Assembly (NCBI RefSeq): GCF_000378205.1
Contig: NZ_KB899421.1
Coordinates: 52,920-116,919 of the forward strand
Origin: Sediminispirochaeta bajacaliforniensis DSM 16054
GTDB taxonomy: Bacteria > Spirochaetota > Spirochaetia > DSM-16054 > Sediminispirochaetaceae
Reading direction: 5' to 3'
DNA: 64,000 nucleotides
Shown: positions 17,513 to 25,834 of the stretch, piece after piece
How positions within the stretch are numbered: the first letter of the stretch is position 1
Layout of the letters: each line of letters opens with the position of its first letter
Translations under genes and position numbers: made by a program
Notes under the pieces: model-generated
Told to the model about the DNA's origin: nothing
Seen by the model: the letters and a program-made list of their open reading frames with translations, nothing else
The model's database searches: none

Positions 17513-18591
17513 AGATCATGAGGAATCGAAGGCTTTTGATGGCAATATCCATCATACTTTTTTTCTTTACATCCTTGTCTTTGCTTTCGGCTCTTGAGTT
17601 GAAAGATGGACGAATAAAGCTCGTTCTCAACGAAAACAACGGAAAGTTCGCTGCTTACTATGAAAAGACGGCTGCCTCCGGCGATTATATCCCCTTCTTT
17701 TTTGCCCGGGATCCCAGGACCACGGGTTTCGGTTTTCTTGTCGGAAACAGAATTTACTCCATGGGCGAATCTTCAGGGTTTTCGCTAAGTGTGGGGAAGG
17801 AGGCGGGCGGCGGCTATTTCTTGTGGAAGTCCAACGCCTTTACGGTAAAAGAAGCCTTTCGCTTTGTCGAATCGGAAAACTCACCCTTAAGCGATGGTTT
17901 CGCAATAACCATTAGCATAACCAACATTACCGACAGGCCGCAGACAATAGGAGTACATTATCTTTTCGATACCTATCTGGGAGAGGAAAACTCGCGCCAC
18001 TTTGTCACCGACGGGGGGCTGGCTATACAGAATGAAACCGAATATACGGCGATGCAGCCCGGCTACTGGGTTTCTCCCTCCGAAATATCCGGCTTTGGTG
18101 GATTGCAGGGAATGGTGCAGGGACGAGGTTTGTCGGTTCCGGATAGGATAGTTTTTGCAAACTGGAAACGGCTTCAGGAGAATACTTGGAATTTTTCGGT
18201 TCAGTCCTCAAGGAACTTCAATATGTTACCCTATTCGGTAAACGACTCGGCCGTATGCTACTATTATCTTCCGAAAAAAGTGGCTCCCGGTGAAAAGCGA
18301 GACATCACCCTTGCCTTCGGTCTCTACAGCGGTAGCCGGTTCTCGGCTTCCGCAGGGGAGAAATCATCGGATATTGAAGAGCTGTACAATAAAACGGTGG
18401 ATATGGGAGGAATTGCGCCCGATGATACCAGAGGCCAGGTGACCGAGGATCTGGCGACGGTGGACGACCTCATCGATAAAATAGATGAATTGCTTACATA
18501 CCCAGAGAGTGTAAACGAAGAGGATATTGAAGTCTTACATCAAATTTTCTCGACCCTCGACCAGCGCAAAGCGACCTACGAACGAAGGTAG
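17509..18591 (+). CDS. Exported protein of unknown function, beta-rich
   Basis: 360 residues from the ATG at 17509 (ATGA overlap with the preceding TPR gene). A signal sequence ends near residue 30 (LLSALELKDG). The body reads as alternating beta strands with many aromatic and Gly residues, including a conserved-looking segment ITNITDRPQTIGVHYLFDTYLGE (about 140-165) and a Tyr-rich stretch SAVCYYYLPKKVAPGEKRD. The last 70 residues are acidic and helical. I do not recognise a family. The fold hints at a beta-sandwich, perhaps ligand-binding, and the coupling to a YbgF-like protein suggests a periplasmic partner role. Confidence 0.65.
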   Translation: MKIMRNRRLLMAISIILFFFTSLSLLSALELKDGRIKLVLNENNGKFAAYYEKTAASGDYIPFFFARDPRTTGFGFLVGNRIYSMGESSGFSLSVGKEAGGGYFLWKSNAFTVKEAFRFVESENSPLSDGFAITISITNITDRPQTIGVHYLFDTYLGEENSRHFVTDGGLAIQNETEYTAMQPGYWVSPSEISGFGGLQGMVQGRGLSVPDRIVFANWKRLQENTWNFSVQSSRNFNMLPYSVNDSAVCYYYLPKKVAPGEKRDITLAFGLYSGSRFSASAGEKSSDIEELYNKTVDMGGIAPDDTRGQVTEDLATVDDLIDKIDELLTYPESVNEEDIEVLHQIFSTLDQRKATYERR

Positions 18592-18603
18592 TTATTTGGT
18601 ATC

Positions 18604-19698
18604 ATGGCAACGAAACCTTTCTCGAAAGCGGCGAAATTTTTCAGGCAGCGACATTACGAACAAGTAATCAGACTGCTTGAGCCGCAAGTCTTCCGTTTTC
18701 GAGAAAGTTTCAATTTTTACTATCTTTTAGGTTTCTCCTGCCTTCATATGGGCGACTTCGGGAGTGCTTACACCTATCTGAAACGCGGTCACGATATTAA
18801 ACCTACCGACATCGAAACCCTTCTTGGTCTTGCCTCGGTCCATTTAAAACGGCAGGAGACGGCGAAAGCAATTGAGCTGTGGCTCGAGGTCCTTGATTCT
18901 GATCGAAAAAATCAGTATGCCCTTCGGGGACTGCGATTACTGAAAAAAAACAGTGATCCTGAGTTTATCATCGATTATACGGAATCCGGTAAGCTCGAAC
19001 GCCTCATTCCTCAGCCGGCGAGAGCCATTCCGATATTCCGTATCCTTCTTCCCATCCTGCTTGCCGGAGGTATTATCGTACTGTTACTCTTTGCTCCATT
19101 CTCTCCCCTACGTATCACAAATCACGTAAGTGAGACATACCTGCCGGCCCTGGATATCGACGATATCCCCAAGTTGATAGAAGTCGAAAAGAGTAATCAT
19201 CCCTTCTCCTTCAGCGAAATGGAGATCCAGGAAATATTCGAGTCCATGGGGCGTTATTTTCGTGCCGGTAGGGATAACATGGTACGACGCGAAATTAATC
19301 GAATCCTTCTCTCCAATGCATCAGAGCCGGTTCGCGAAAAGGCCCGCTTTCTCATCGCCTCGCTGAAGGCACCTAGCTTCTCCAATTTCAAAGACAACTT
19401 TGCATATCGAGAAGTGATAAAGGAACCGGCCCTTTACGCAGGATGCCATGTGGCCTGGAAGGGTGCTGTCAGTAATCTTCAGATCGGAGAACATGCCATC
19501 AGATTCGATCTTCTCGTCGGTTACGAAACCGGCCGTGTTCTTGAAGGGCAGGTCCCGGTAACGCTTCCTTTTTCTGTCCGTATCGACCCCGAACTACCTA
19601 TTGAGGTTCTTGGAAGTGTTGTACTCACCGGAAATCAAGACATTCCTTTTTCTCTCACGGCCCTTTCCGTACATCAGTTTCTCAAGGAGCAGCAATGA
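18604..19698 (+). CDS. TPR protein with one transmembrane helix
   Basis: 364 residues. The N-terminal half (1-125) holds TPR motifs (SFNFYYLLGFSCLHMGDFGSAY, ETLLGLASVHLKRQETAKAIELW) with no signal sequence. One membrane helix follows at about 143-165 (IFRILLPILLAGGIIVLLLF). The C-terminal 195 residues would be extracytoplasmic, with EYREVIKEPALYAG-type strands I do not recognise. A cytoplasmic TPR linked to a periplasmic domain suggests a link between inner and outer compartments. The stop overlaps dtd by 4 bases. The start at 18604 has only a weak ribosome-binding site. Confidence 0.72.
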   Translation: MATKPFSKAAKFFRQRHYEQVIRLLEPQVFRFRESFNFYYLLGFSCLHMGDFGSAYTYLKRGHDIKPTDIETLLGLASVHLKRQETAKAIELWLEVLDSDRKNQYALRGLRLLKKNSDPEFIIDYTESGKLERLIPQPARAIPIFRILLPILLAGGIIVLLLFAPFSPLRITNHVSETYLPALDIDDIPKLIEVEKSNHPFSFSEMEIQEIFESMGRYFRAGRDNMVRREINRILLSNASEPVREKARFLIASLKAPSFSNFKDNFAYREVIKEPALYAGCHVAWKGAVSNLQIGEHAIRFDLLVGYETGRVLEGQVPVTLPFSVRIDPELPIEVLGSVVLTGNQDIPFSLTALSVHQFLKEQQ

Positions 19699-20144
19699 GA
19701 GCAGTAGTACAACGGGTAAAACGATGTACCGTCACCGTAGAGGGGCAGACCGTGGGTAACATAGGCCATGGTCTTTTGGTCTATCTGGGCGTCGAGCATG
19801 AAGACGGGGAAAAAGACCTTTCCTATCTTGAAGAAAAAATCAGCGGTCTGCGTATATTTCAGGACGAGGCAGGAAAAATGAACCTTTCTGTGGTTGATGT
19901 CGCAGGTTCCATCCTCGTAGTTTCTCAGTTTACCCTTTGCGCGGATACCAGAAAAGGAAAGCGTCCAAGCTATAACTTTGCAGCCGATCCCGAAATTGCG
20001 AGAAACCTCTACCGTGAAATGGCGGAGCGCTTTTCCCGCCGAGGTATCCACACAGAGACGGGAAAATTCGGCGCTTCCATGGATGTTGATTATATCAATC
20101 AAGGTCCGGTCACAATCCTTCTCGACTCACGAAAGCGTTTCTGA
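19695..20144 (+). CDS. dtd: D-aminoacyl-tRNA deacylase
   Basis: Removes D-amino acids, and glycine mischarged on tRNA-Ala, from tRNA. It has 149 residues, the standard length. Diagnostic motifs are the N-terminal MRAVVQRVKRCTVTV, SQFTLCADTRKGKRPS (chiral-proofreading Thr and the SQF loop) and the C-terminal TGKFGASMDVDYINQGPVT containing the cross-subunit Gly-cisPro pair. The protein should be a cytoplasmic homodimer. It overlaps the previous stop (ATGA) and ends 53 bases before recA. Confidence 0.96.
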   Translation: MRAVVQRVKRCTVTVEGQTVGNIGHGLLVYLGVEHEDGEKDLSYLEEKISGLRIFQDEAGKMNLSVVDVAGSILVVSQFTLCADTRKGKRPSYNFAADPEIARNLYREMAERFSRRGIHTETGKFGASMDVDYINQGPVTILLDSRKRF

Positions 20145-20197
20145 TAGGATAAATCAGACGGGCGCTATTGTGCGTATACAGTCGAAGGGGGAGAAGT

Positions 20198-21355
20198 ATG
20201 GCAAAGAAAACAATGACGGCTTCAGCTTCTTACGAAAATCGGGAAGAGAAGGAGAAGGCGCTGGAAGCAGCCCGTCTGCAGATTGAAAAGCAATTTGGGA
20301 AGGGTTCTCTCATGAAGCTCGGAGGTAAGAATCATCAGGGTAATATTGAAACGATTCCCTCCGGATCGATTCTCCTTGATGCCGCCCTGGGGGTCGGAGG
20401 CTATCCCAAGGGACGTGTCGTCGAAATATACGGCCCGGAATCGTCGGGAAAAACAACGCTGGCTCTTCATGCCATTGCAGAATGCCAGAAGCAGGGAGGC
20501 ATTGCCGCTTTCATTGATGCCGAACATGCCCTCGACCCTGTCTACGCCCGAAACCTCGGCGTCAATATCGATGAGATGTGGGTCAGCCAGCCGGATACCG
20601 GTGAGCAAGCCCTGGAGATTGCCGAAAGCCTTGTCAGGTCCGGAGCCGTGGATATCATCGTCGTGGACTCTGTGGCCGCCCTTACTCCCCAAGCGGAAAT
20701 CGAGGGCGATATGGGTGATTCCCACATGGGATTGCAGGCTCGTCTTATGAGTCAGGCCCTCCGTAAGCTTACGGGCATTATCTCCAAGAGCGGAGCTTGT
20801 CTTATCTTCATTAACCAGATCCGAATGAAGATCGGGGTAATGTTCGGAAACCCTGAGACGACCACCGGAGGTAAGGCTCTCAAATTCTACTCCTCTGTTA
20901 GAATTGAGGTACGGAGAATCGAGACCATCTCCAAGGGGGCTGATGAGGCGATCGGTAACCGAGTACGAATAAAAATTGCAAAAAACAAGGTTGCTCCTCC
21001 CTTCAAAAAGGCCGAACTTGAAATTATCTTTGGCAAGGGAATCTCGGCCAGCGCAAGTTTGCTTGATGCGGCATTGAAATTCGAAGTCATTCAGAAAAGC
21101 GGTTCCTGGTACTCCTACGGTGAAGAAAGAATCGGTCAGGGACGGGAAAATGCAAAACTCTTCCTTGAGTCGAATGCCGATGTGGCAGAGGAAATCGATA
21201 AAAAGGTTCGTGTACTCCTTTTCCCCGAACCTACGCCGGAAACCAAGCAGGAGGAAGTGCCCAAGGAGGAAGATAAATCCGTCGACAAATCCGCCGAACG
21301 AAAATTACCGAAATCCAAGAAGAGCGAGCCGGCCGAAGAGACGGAGCTTTTTTAA
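20198..21355 (+). CDS. recA: Recombinase RecA
   Basis: ATP-dependent strand-exchange filament protein for homologous recombination and SOS induction. It is 385 residues from the ATG at 20198, which has GGGGGAGAAG just upstream. The frame extends 30 bases further but without a ribosome site. Features: Walker A GPESSGKT at 79-86, Walker B VVDSVAAL, loop L1/L2 region [21 protein letters not shown], and a C-terminal domain. The Lys/Glu-rich tail (last 35 residues, [20 protein letters not shown]) is longer than in E. coli and acts in other RecAs as a regulatory tail. I see no obvious LexA box in the 53-base gap upstream. Confidence 0.97.
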   Translation: MAKKTMTASASYENREEKEKALEAARLQIEKQFGKGSLMKLGGKNHQGNIETIPSGSILLDAALGVGGYPKGRVVEIYGPESSGKTTLALHAIAECQKQGGIAAFIDAEHALDPVYARNLGVNIDEMWVSQPDTGEQALEIAESLVRSGAVDIIVVDSVAALTPQAEIEGDMGDSHMGLQARLMSQALRKLTGIISKSGACLIFINQIRMKIGVMFGNPETTTGGKALKFYSSVRIEVRRIETISKGADEAIGNRVRIKIAKNKVAPPFKKAELEIIFGKGISASASLLDAALKFEVIQKSGSWYSYGEERIGQGRENAKLFLESNADVAEEIDKKVRVLLFPEPTPETKQEEVPKEEDKSVDKSAERKLPKSKKSEPAEETELF

Positions 21356-22165
21356 ATGGCGGAATTGACCGAAACCGATGCCGTCGTATCGAGTTCGGAA
21401 AGCAAGCAGCGATTCAAGCTTGGTGAGTTCGAAGGTCCTCTCGATCTGTTGCTTTTTCTGATCCGAAAAAACGAAGTCAATATCTACGATATCCCAATTG
21501 CCGAAATAACCGATCAGTACATCAGTTATTTGGAATATGCTACAAGTATCGATCTTGATGATCTGACTGAATTTTATCTTCTTGCCTCAACCTTGCTCTA
21601 CATCAAAAGTCAGATGCTGCTTCCGGTAGAAGTCGATTTTGGTGAGGAGTACGAAGATCCCAGACAGGAACTTGTCGAACGGCTTATCGAGTATCAAAAA
21701 TTTAAAGAAATCAGTAAGTTAATGGAAGAAAAAGAGCGCGCATCCGAATGGACCATCGAACGAAAAAAGAAACAGCGCACGCTTCCGTTTTCCGAAGAAG
21801 ACGACATCTGGGAGCAGATTGAGGTTTGGGACCTATTGAAAAGTTTTTCCACTATGATCGGGACCCTTTCCCACGAGCGAATCATCGATCTCTATGAAGA
21901 GGTCACCATAAACGAAAAAATCAGCCTGATTCATGAATTACTGGAGGGAAAGGATCATTTTTTGTTTACCGATCTGATAAAAAAGGAAACTTCGACGATG
22001 GAGGTCGTGTGTGCCTTTCTTGCAATCCTGGAAAGCGTTAAAATCAAATTGATTTCCATCTTTCAGAACCGTCTTTTCGGTGATATACAGATTAGAAAAC
22101 GTGTGCCCTTGCCGGGAGAACATTTTGAGGCCTATGATTTTTCAGACGAGGATACACAGGAATAA
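21356..22165 (+). CDS. scpA: Segregation and condensation protein A
   Basis: The kleisin subunit of the bacterial condensin SMC-ScpAB, which compacts and separates chromosomes. 269 residues. The diagnostic N-terminal block is FEGPLDLLLFLIRKNEVNIYDIPIAEITDQY in segments, followed by LLASTLLYIKSQMLLP, a Glu/Arg-rich middle linker and a C-terminal winged-helix segment. The first 18 residues are a Ser/Glu-rich extension. The ATG follows the recA stop with no gap, so recA and scpA are co-translated or closely coupled. No smc gene is in this window. Confidence 0.93.
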   Translation: MAELTETDAVVSSSESKQRFKLGEFEGPLDLLLFLIRKNEVNIYDIPIAEITDQYISYLEYATSIDLDDLTEFYLLASTLLYIKSQMLLPVEVDFGEEYEDPRQELVERLIEYQKFKEISKLMEEKERASEWTIERKKKQRTLPFSEEDDIWEQIEVWDLLKSFSTMIGTLSHERIIDLYEEVTINEKISLIHELLEGKDHFLFTDLIKKETSTMEVVCAFLAILESVKIKLISIFQNRLFGDIQIRKRVPLPGEHFEAYDFSDEDTQE

Positions 22166-22168
22166 GAG

Positions 22169-22711
22169 GTGATGAAACTGGACCGGGAAACAGCATTGAT
22201 AGAAGCCATTTTATTTCTCGAGGGGGACCCGATCAATACGAAGCAGCTGGTGAAATTCTCAAATCTTTCCCCTGAGGTGGTGGAGCATGCTCTCAAACAG
22301 CTTCGCGAACGCTATGCTTCGGAGGATTCCGGCATCGAACTGGTGGAAGTTGGAGGCGGATGGCAGTTGGTTCCGAAGGCCGAGCTATGGGATTATCTCA
22401 AGGATCGCTACGGCAAGCACAACGATAATAAGCTCTCCCGAGCGGCCCTTGAAACCCTCTCGATCATAGCCTATAGTCAGCCGATAACCAGGGGAGAAAT
22501 CGAAAATATCAGAGGTGTTTCCGCCGATAGCATGATCAAGCTTCTTCAGAACCGAGGTTTGGTCAAGGGTATTGGGAAAAAGGACGTGCCCGGAAAGCCG
22601 ACCCAGTACGGCACAACAAAGGAGTTCCTCAAGCTGTTCCGACTTAAAAGCATATCCGACCTTCCGAAACTTGATGATATAAATAGGGACCGGTTCGAAC
22701 TGAATGGATAA
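22169..22711 (+). CDS. scpB: Segregation and condensation protein B
   Basis: Partner of ScpA in the condensin complex; it dimerises through winged-helix domains and binds the ScpA centre. 180 residues. Family signatures are ALIEAILFLEGDPI near the start, the phrase LSRAALETLSIIAYSQPITRGEIENIRGV (in parts) and GRK-type GKKDVPGKPTQYGTTKEFLKLF at 120-155. Two starts are adjacent, GTG 22169 and ATG 22172. The AGGA at 22158-22161 fits the GTG slightly better. The end overlaps rluB by 8 bases. Confidence 0.94.
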   Translation: MMKLDRETALIEAILFLEGDPINTKQLVKFSNLSPEVVEHALKQLRERYASEDSGIELVEVGGGWQLVPKAELWDYLKDRYGKHNDNKLSRAALETLSIIAYSQPITRGEIENIRGVSADSMIKLLQNRGLVKGIGKKDVPGKPTQYGTTKEFLKLFRLKSISDLPKLDDINRDRFELNG

Positions 22712-23459
22712 GGGCGATAAAAAAAAGGGGCCGGATGAGGCCGTAAGGCTTCAGCTCTATTTGGCAAGAAGCGGAGTAGGCTCACGCAGAGCCTGCGAGA
22801 AACTTATCAGCGAGGGATGCGTCAGAGTAAATGGACAAGTAGCCAGTTCTCAGGGAATAAAGGTAGTTCCTGGAATGGATAGCGTTACCTATCGAGGCAA
22901 GCCTGTTTTTCCCACTGGCAAACACTACTACATCGCTCTCAACAAACCTGTTCGTTATCTTTGTACCCATTATGATTCGGAGGGGCGTCCCTTAGCCGAA
23001 GACCTTATAAAGGGGAAGTTTCCGGTCCGTCTTTTTAATGTGGGACGACTTGATTTCCTTTCTTCCGGTTTGATTTTCTTTACCAACGACGGCGAATTCG
23101 CCAAAATCATCACCCATCCCTCGCACGAGATCGAAAAGGAATATGTAGTGGAGACGGCGAAACGGCTTAGTTCCGAGCTATTGGAAGAGTTCCGCAAGGG
23201 GGTCGTTGTAGAAGGCGAGCTCTACCGTATTCATGCATACAACATTATCTCTCCGGTGAAGGTCAGGATCGTTCTGAGGGAAGGTAAAAACAGGGAAATC
23301 AGAAAACTCTTTACCAGTAAAAACATAAAGGTAAAACGCCTGCACAGGGTGCGCATCGGCCCTGTTCAGATAGCAGGCATGCATCCTGGTGAGTTCAGAA
23401 ATCTCAAACCCAAAGAGATTGCCTGGTTCATGAAACAGCAAAAGGGAGAAAAAAGGTGA
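22704..23459 (+). CDS. rluB: 23S rRNA pseudouridine synthase, RluB/RsuA family
   Basis: 251 residues. An N-terminal S4 RNA-binding domain (about 13-60, LQLYLARSGVGSRRACEKLI) is followed by the RsuA/RluB/E/F catalytic domain. The catalytic motif is GRLDFLSSGLIFFTNDG, with the essential Asp in GRLD. A later motif, LREGKNREIRKLF, is also typical. A basic C-terminus suits rRNA binding. The target is probably large-subunit rRNA, as for RluB, but RsuA-type specificity cannot be excluded. It overlaps both neighbours, consistent with a single scpA-scpB-rluB-cmk message as in many bacteria. Confidence 0.88.
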   Translation: MDKGDKKKGPDEAVRLQLYLARSGVGSRRACEKLISEGCVRVNGQVASSQGIKVVPGMDSVTYRGKPVFPTGKHYYIALNKPVRYLCTHYDSEGRPLAEDLIKGKFPVRLFNVGRLDFLSSGLIFFTNDGEFAKIITHPSHEIEKEYVVETAKRLSSELLEEFRKGVVVEGELYRIHAYNIISPVKVRIVLREGKNREIRKLFTSKNIKVKRLHRVRIGPVQIAGMHPGEFRNLKPKEIAWFMKQQKGEKR

Positions 23460-24130
23460 TCGTAGCAATCGACGGGCCGGCGGGGGTCGGGAAGAGTACC
23501 ATTGCACAAGCAATTGCGCAGAGAAGCGCTTTTTTTTATATAAGTTCAGGAAAATTCTACCGGGCGGTCACCTTTTATGCCCTCGAACAGGGAATCGACA
23601 TTGAAAAGAAAAAGCGCTTGGTTGATCTCGCAGCATCCCTCTCTTTTTCAATACGAGAAGGTGAATTGTATGTCGAAAACCGTAATGTGGAGCCCTTTCT
23701 CCATACAGACCGTATCGACGCATTGGTAGCGACTGTTAGTGCTTATCCCCCTTTACGAGAGGCAATCAATAAGGCGCTCAGAAAAACTACTGCGGAGATG
23801 AATGTTGTCATGGAGGGAAGGGATATCACGACTGTTGTTTTTCCTGATGCAGAGGTAAAGATATTTCTGGATGCCAGTGTAGAGACCAGAGCAATGCGTA
23901 GGTTCAGGCAGGGAACCAGTGAACTCTCTTATGACGAACTCGCCGACTCAATCAGAAGTCGGGATACCATCGACAGGGAGAAACCGGTGGGCGGACTCAA
24001 AGTCGCCGACGATGCTCTCTATATAGATAGCTCGGACTTGACCATAGATCAAGTTTGTGAGAAAGTGGTACAAGAAATATTCAGAGCTGAACAAAAGGTA
24101 AACCAGGAGAAAGATGGTAGTGATGACTGA
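23456..24130 (+). CDS. cmk: Cytidylate kinase
   Basis: Phosphorylates CMP and dCMP with ATP. 224 residues, starting at a GTG whose last bases overlap the rluB stop. P-loop AIDGPAGVGKST at 4-15, the CMP-binding SGKFYRAVTF, EGRDITTVVFPDA with the Arg/Asp pair that binds the base, and the lid RSRDTIDREKPVGGLKVADDA are all recognisable. The last residues (KVNQEKDGSDD) overlap the start of rpsA. The cmk-rpsA pairing is common in bacteria. Confidence 0.95.
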   Translation: MIVAIDGPAGVGKSTIAQAIAQRSAFFYISSGKFYRAVTFYALEQGIDIEKKKRLVDLAASLSFSIREGELYVENRNVEPFLHTDRIDALVATVSAYPPLREAINKALRKTTAEMNVVMEGRDITTVVFPDAEVKIFLDASVETRAMRRFRQGTSELSYDELADSIRSRDTIDREKPVGGLKVADDALYIDSSDLTIDQVCEKVVQEIFRAEQKVNQEKDGSDD

Positions 24131-25829
24131 GAAGGATTCCGAGAAAAGCACAGACATTCAGGCTTCTCTGCAGGAAGAGTACCTGAAATCTCTCGAAGAG
24201 TTGGAAGAAGGTCAACTCGTCGAGGGGTCCGTAATCCAGGTCGGACCGGAAAATGTTTTTGTCGACGTGGGTTATAAATCCGAGGGTAAGATCCCTCTTT
24301 CTGAATTCGAAACTACACCCGAGATTGGTGATATCGTTAATGTTGTTCTTGTTCGCAAGGAAGGAAAAGGCGGACAGGTTGTCGTTTCGAAAAATAAGGC
24401 CGACGTCAAACTCTTTTGGAAAGAGCTACGAGAGGCTTTCGACAATGAACAGCCCGTTGAAGGCACCTTTGATAAGGTGATCAAGGGCGGGTTTGAAGTC
24501 GATCTGGGACATGGCGTTAGAGGTTTCTGTCCTATGTCGAAAACCGATGTACAGCGGGTGGAGAATCCCGATGAGTATATCGGCCTGAAGGGCAAGTTTC
24601 TGATCGACAGGCTTTACAGCGACAACAAATTGAAGATTGTCCTGTCTCGCCGCGGCTTTATGGAGCGCGATATCGCCGAACGGAAAGAGAAGTTTTTCAG
24701 CGAAACCTCCATAGGCGATGAGGTCACAGGAACGGTAAAAAGCTTTACCAGTTTCGGTGCCTTTATCGATCTCGGCGGATTCGACGGTTTGCTCCATATC
24801 AATGATATGAGTTGGGGGCATGTCACTCGCCCGAAGGATTACGTCAAGAAGGGACAGGAAGTTGAGCTGAAGGTGATCAAGCTTGATCCGGAGGAGCAGA
24901 AGATCAATCTTTCGCTCAAACACTTTACCCCGGATCCATGGCTTGCTTTCGAAGCGAAGTACCAGGTTAACGATATTGTTAAAGGAACCGTAACCAAGCT
25001 CACCGATTTCGGTGCTTTTATCGAGCTTGAAGAAGGAATCGAGGGGCTTGCACATATTTCCGAGCTTTCATGGGTTAAGCGGATCAACCATCCCAAAGAG
25101 GTGTTGAATATCGGTGATGAAGTCGATGTGATGATACTCTCCTACGACATCCAGCAGGGTAGGGTGAGCCTCGGCCTAAAACAGGTTCGTCCAAATCCGT
25201 GGGATACCATTGCCGACTCCTATCCCGTAGGTACCAGACTTACTAGGAAGGTAGTCAAGATTACCAATGCGGGAGCCTTTGTGGAGCTCGAAGAGGGAAT
25301 CGACGGGTTTCTCCATTCCGACGATCTCTCATGGACCAGAAAGATCAAGAATCCCGGTTCCGTTTTGAAGGCCGGTGAAGAGATTGATGTACTTGTTATT
25401 AGTGTCGATGAGGAAAGTCATCGGATTCGGCTCGGTGTAAAGCAGCTTGAAGAGGATCCCTGGCAGAGCCTCAGAAAAACCTATCCCAAGGGGAGCGTTA
25501 TTGAGGGAGAAATCACCAGCGTTACCGATTTTGGGGTGTTTGTGCGTGTTCCCGGCGGCATCGAAGGGTTGATCAATAAATTCAATCTTACTCAACCCGG
25601 CGAAGAAGTAAGCGATGAAGTACTGTCACGCTTTAGCCCCGGCGAAAAAATCACCTGCCTTGTAACGGACATTAACCCGCACAGTCAACGGTTGAGCCTC
25701 TCCATTCGTGAATACCAGAGAAATCTTCAGCGAAAGGAAATTTCTAAGTATATCCACGATGAAGATGAGGAAACAACCGTCACCTTCGCTGACATCTTGA
25801 AGGAGAAGGGTGATTCGCTCGACTCATAG
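24114..25829 (+). CDS. rpsA: Ribosomal protein S1
   Basis: 571 residues with six tandem S1 (OB-fold) RNA-binding domains, each about 70-85 residues. The repeated phrase FGAFIDLGGFDGLLHINDMSW, in variants such as FGAFIELEEGIEGLAHISELSW, marks domains 3-6. Domains 1-2 are more diverged and bind the ribosome through S2 in other species. S1 unwinds mRNA starts on the 30S subunit. The start is ATG 24114, inside the end of cmk, with AGGAGA at 24105-24110. The in-frame ATG at 24123 is an alternative, because the spacing to 24114 is short. The acidic C-terminal tail is usual. Confidence 0.95.
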   Translation: MVVMTEKDSEKSTDIQASLQEEYLKSLEELEEGQLVEGSVIQVGPENVFVDVGYKSEGKIPLSEFETTPEIGDIVNVVLVRKEGKGGQVVVSKNKADVKLFWKELREAFDNEQPVEGTFDKVIKGGFEVDLGHGVRGFCPMSKTDVQRVENPDEYIGLKGKFLIDRLYSDNKLKIVLSRRGFMERDIAERKEKFFSETSIGDEVTGTVKSFTSFGAFIDLGGFDGLLHINDMSWGHVTRPKDYVKKGQEVELKVIKLDPEEQKINLSLKHFTPDPWLAFEAKYQVNDIVKGTVTKLTDFGAFIELEEGIEGLAHISELSWVKRINHPKEVLNIGDEVDVMILSYDIQQGRVSLGLKQVRPNPWDTIADSYPVGTRLTRKVVKITNAGAFVELEEGIDGFLHSDDLSWTRKIKNPGSVLKAGEEIDVLVISVDEESHRIRLGVKQLEEDPWQSLRKTYPKGSVIEGEITSVTDFGVFVRVPGGIEGLINKFNLTQPGEEVSDEVLSRFSPGEKITCLVTDINPHSQRLSLSIREYQRNLQRKEISKYIHDEDEETTVTFADILKEKGDSLDS

Positions 25830-25834
25830 AAGGT

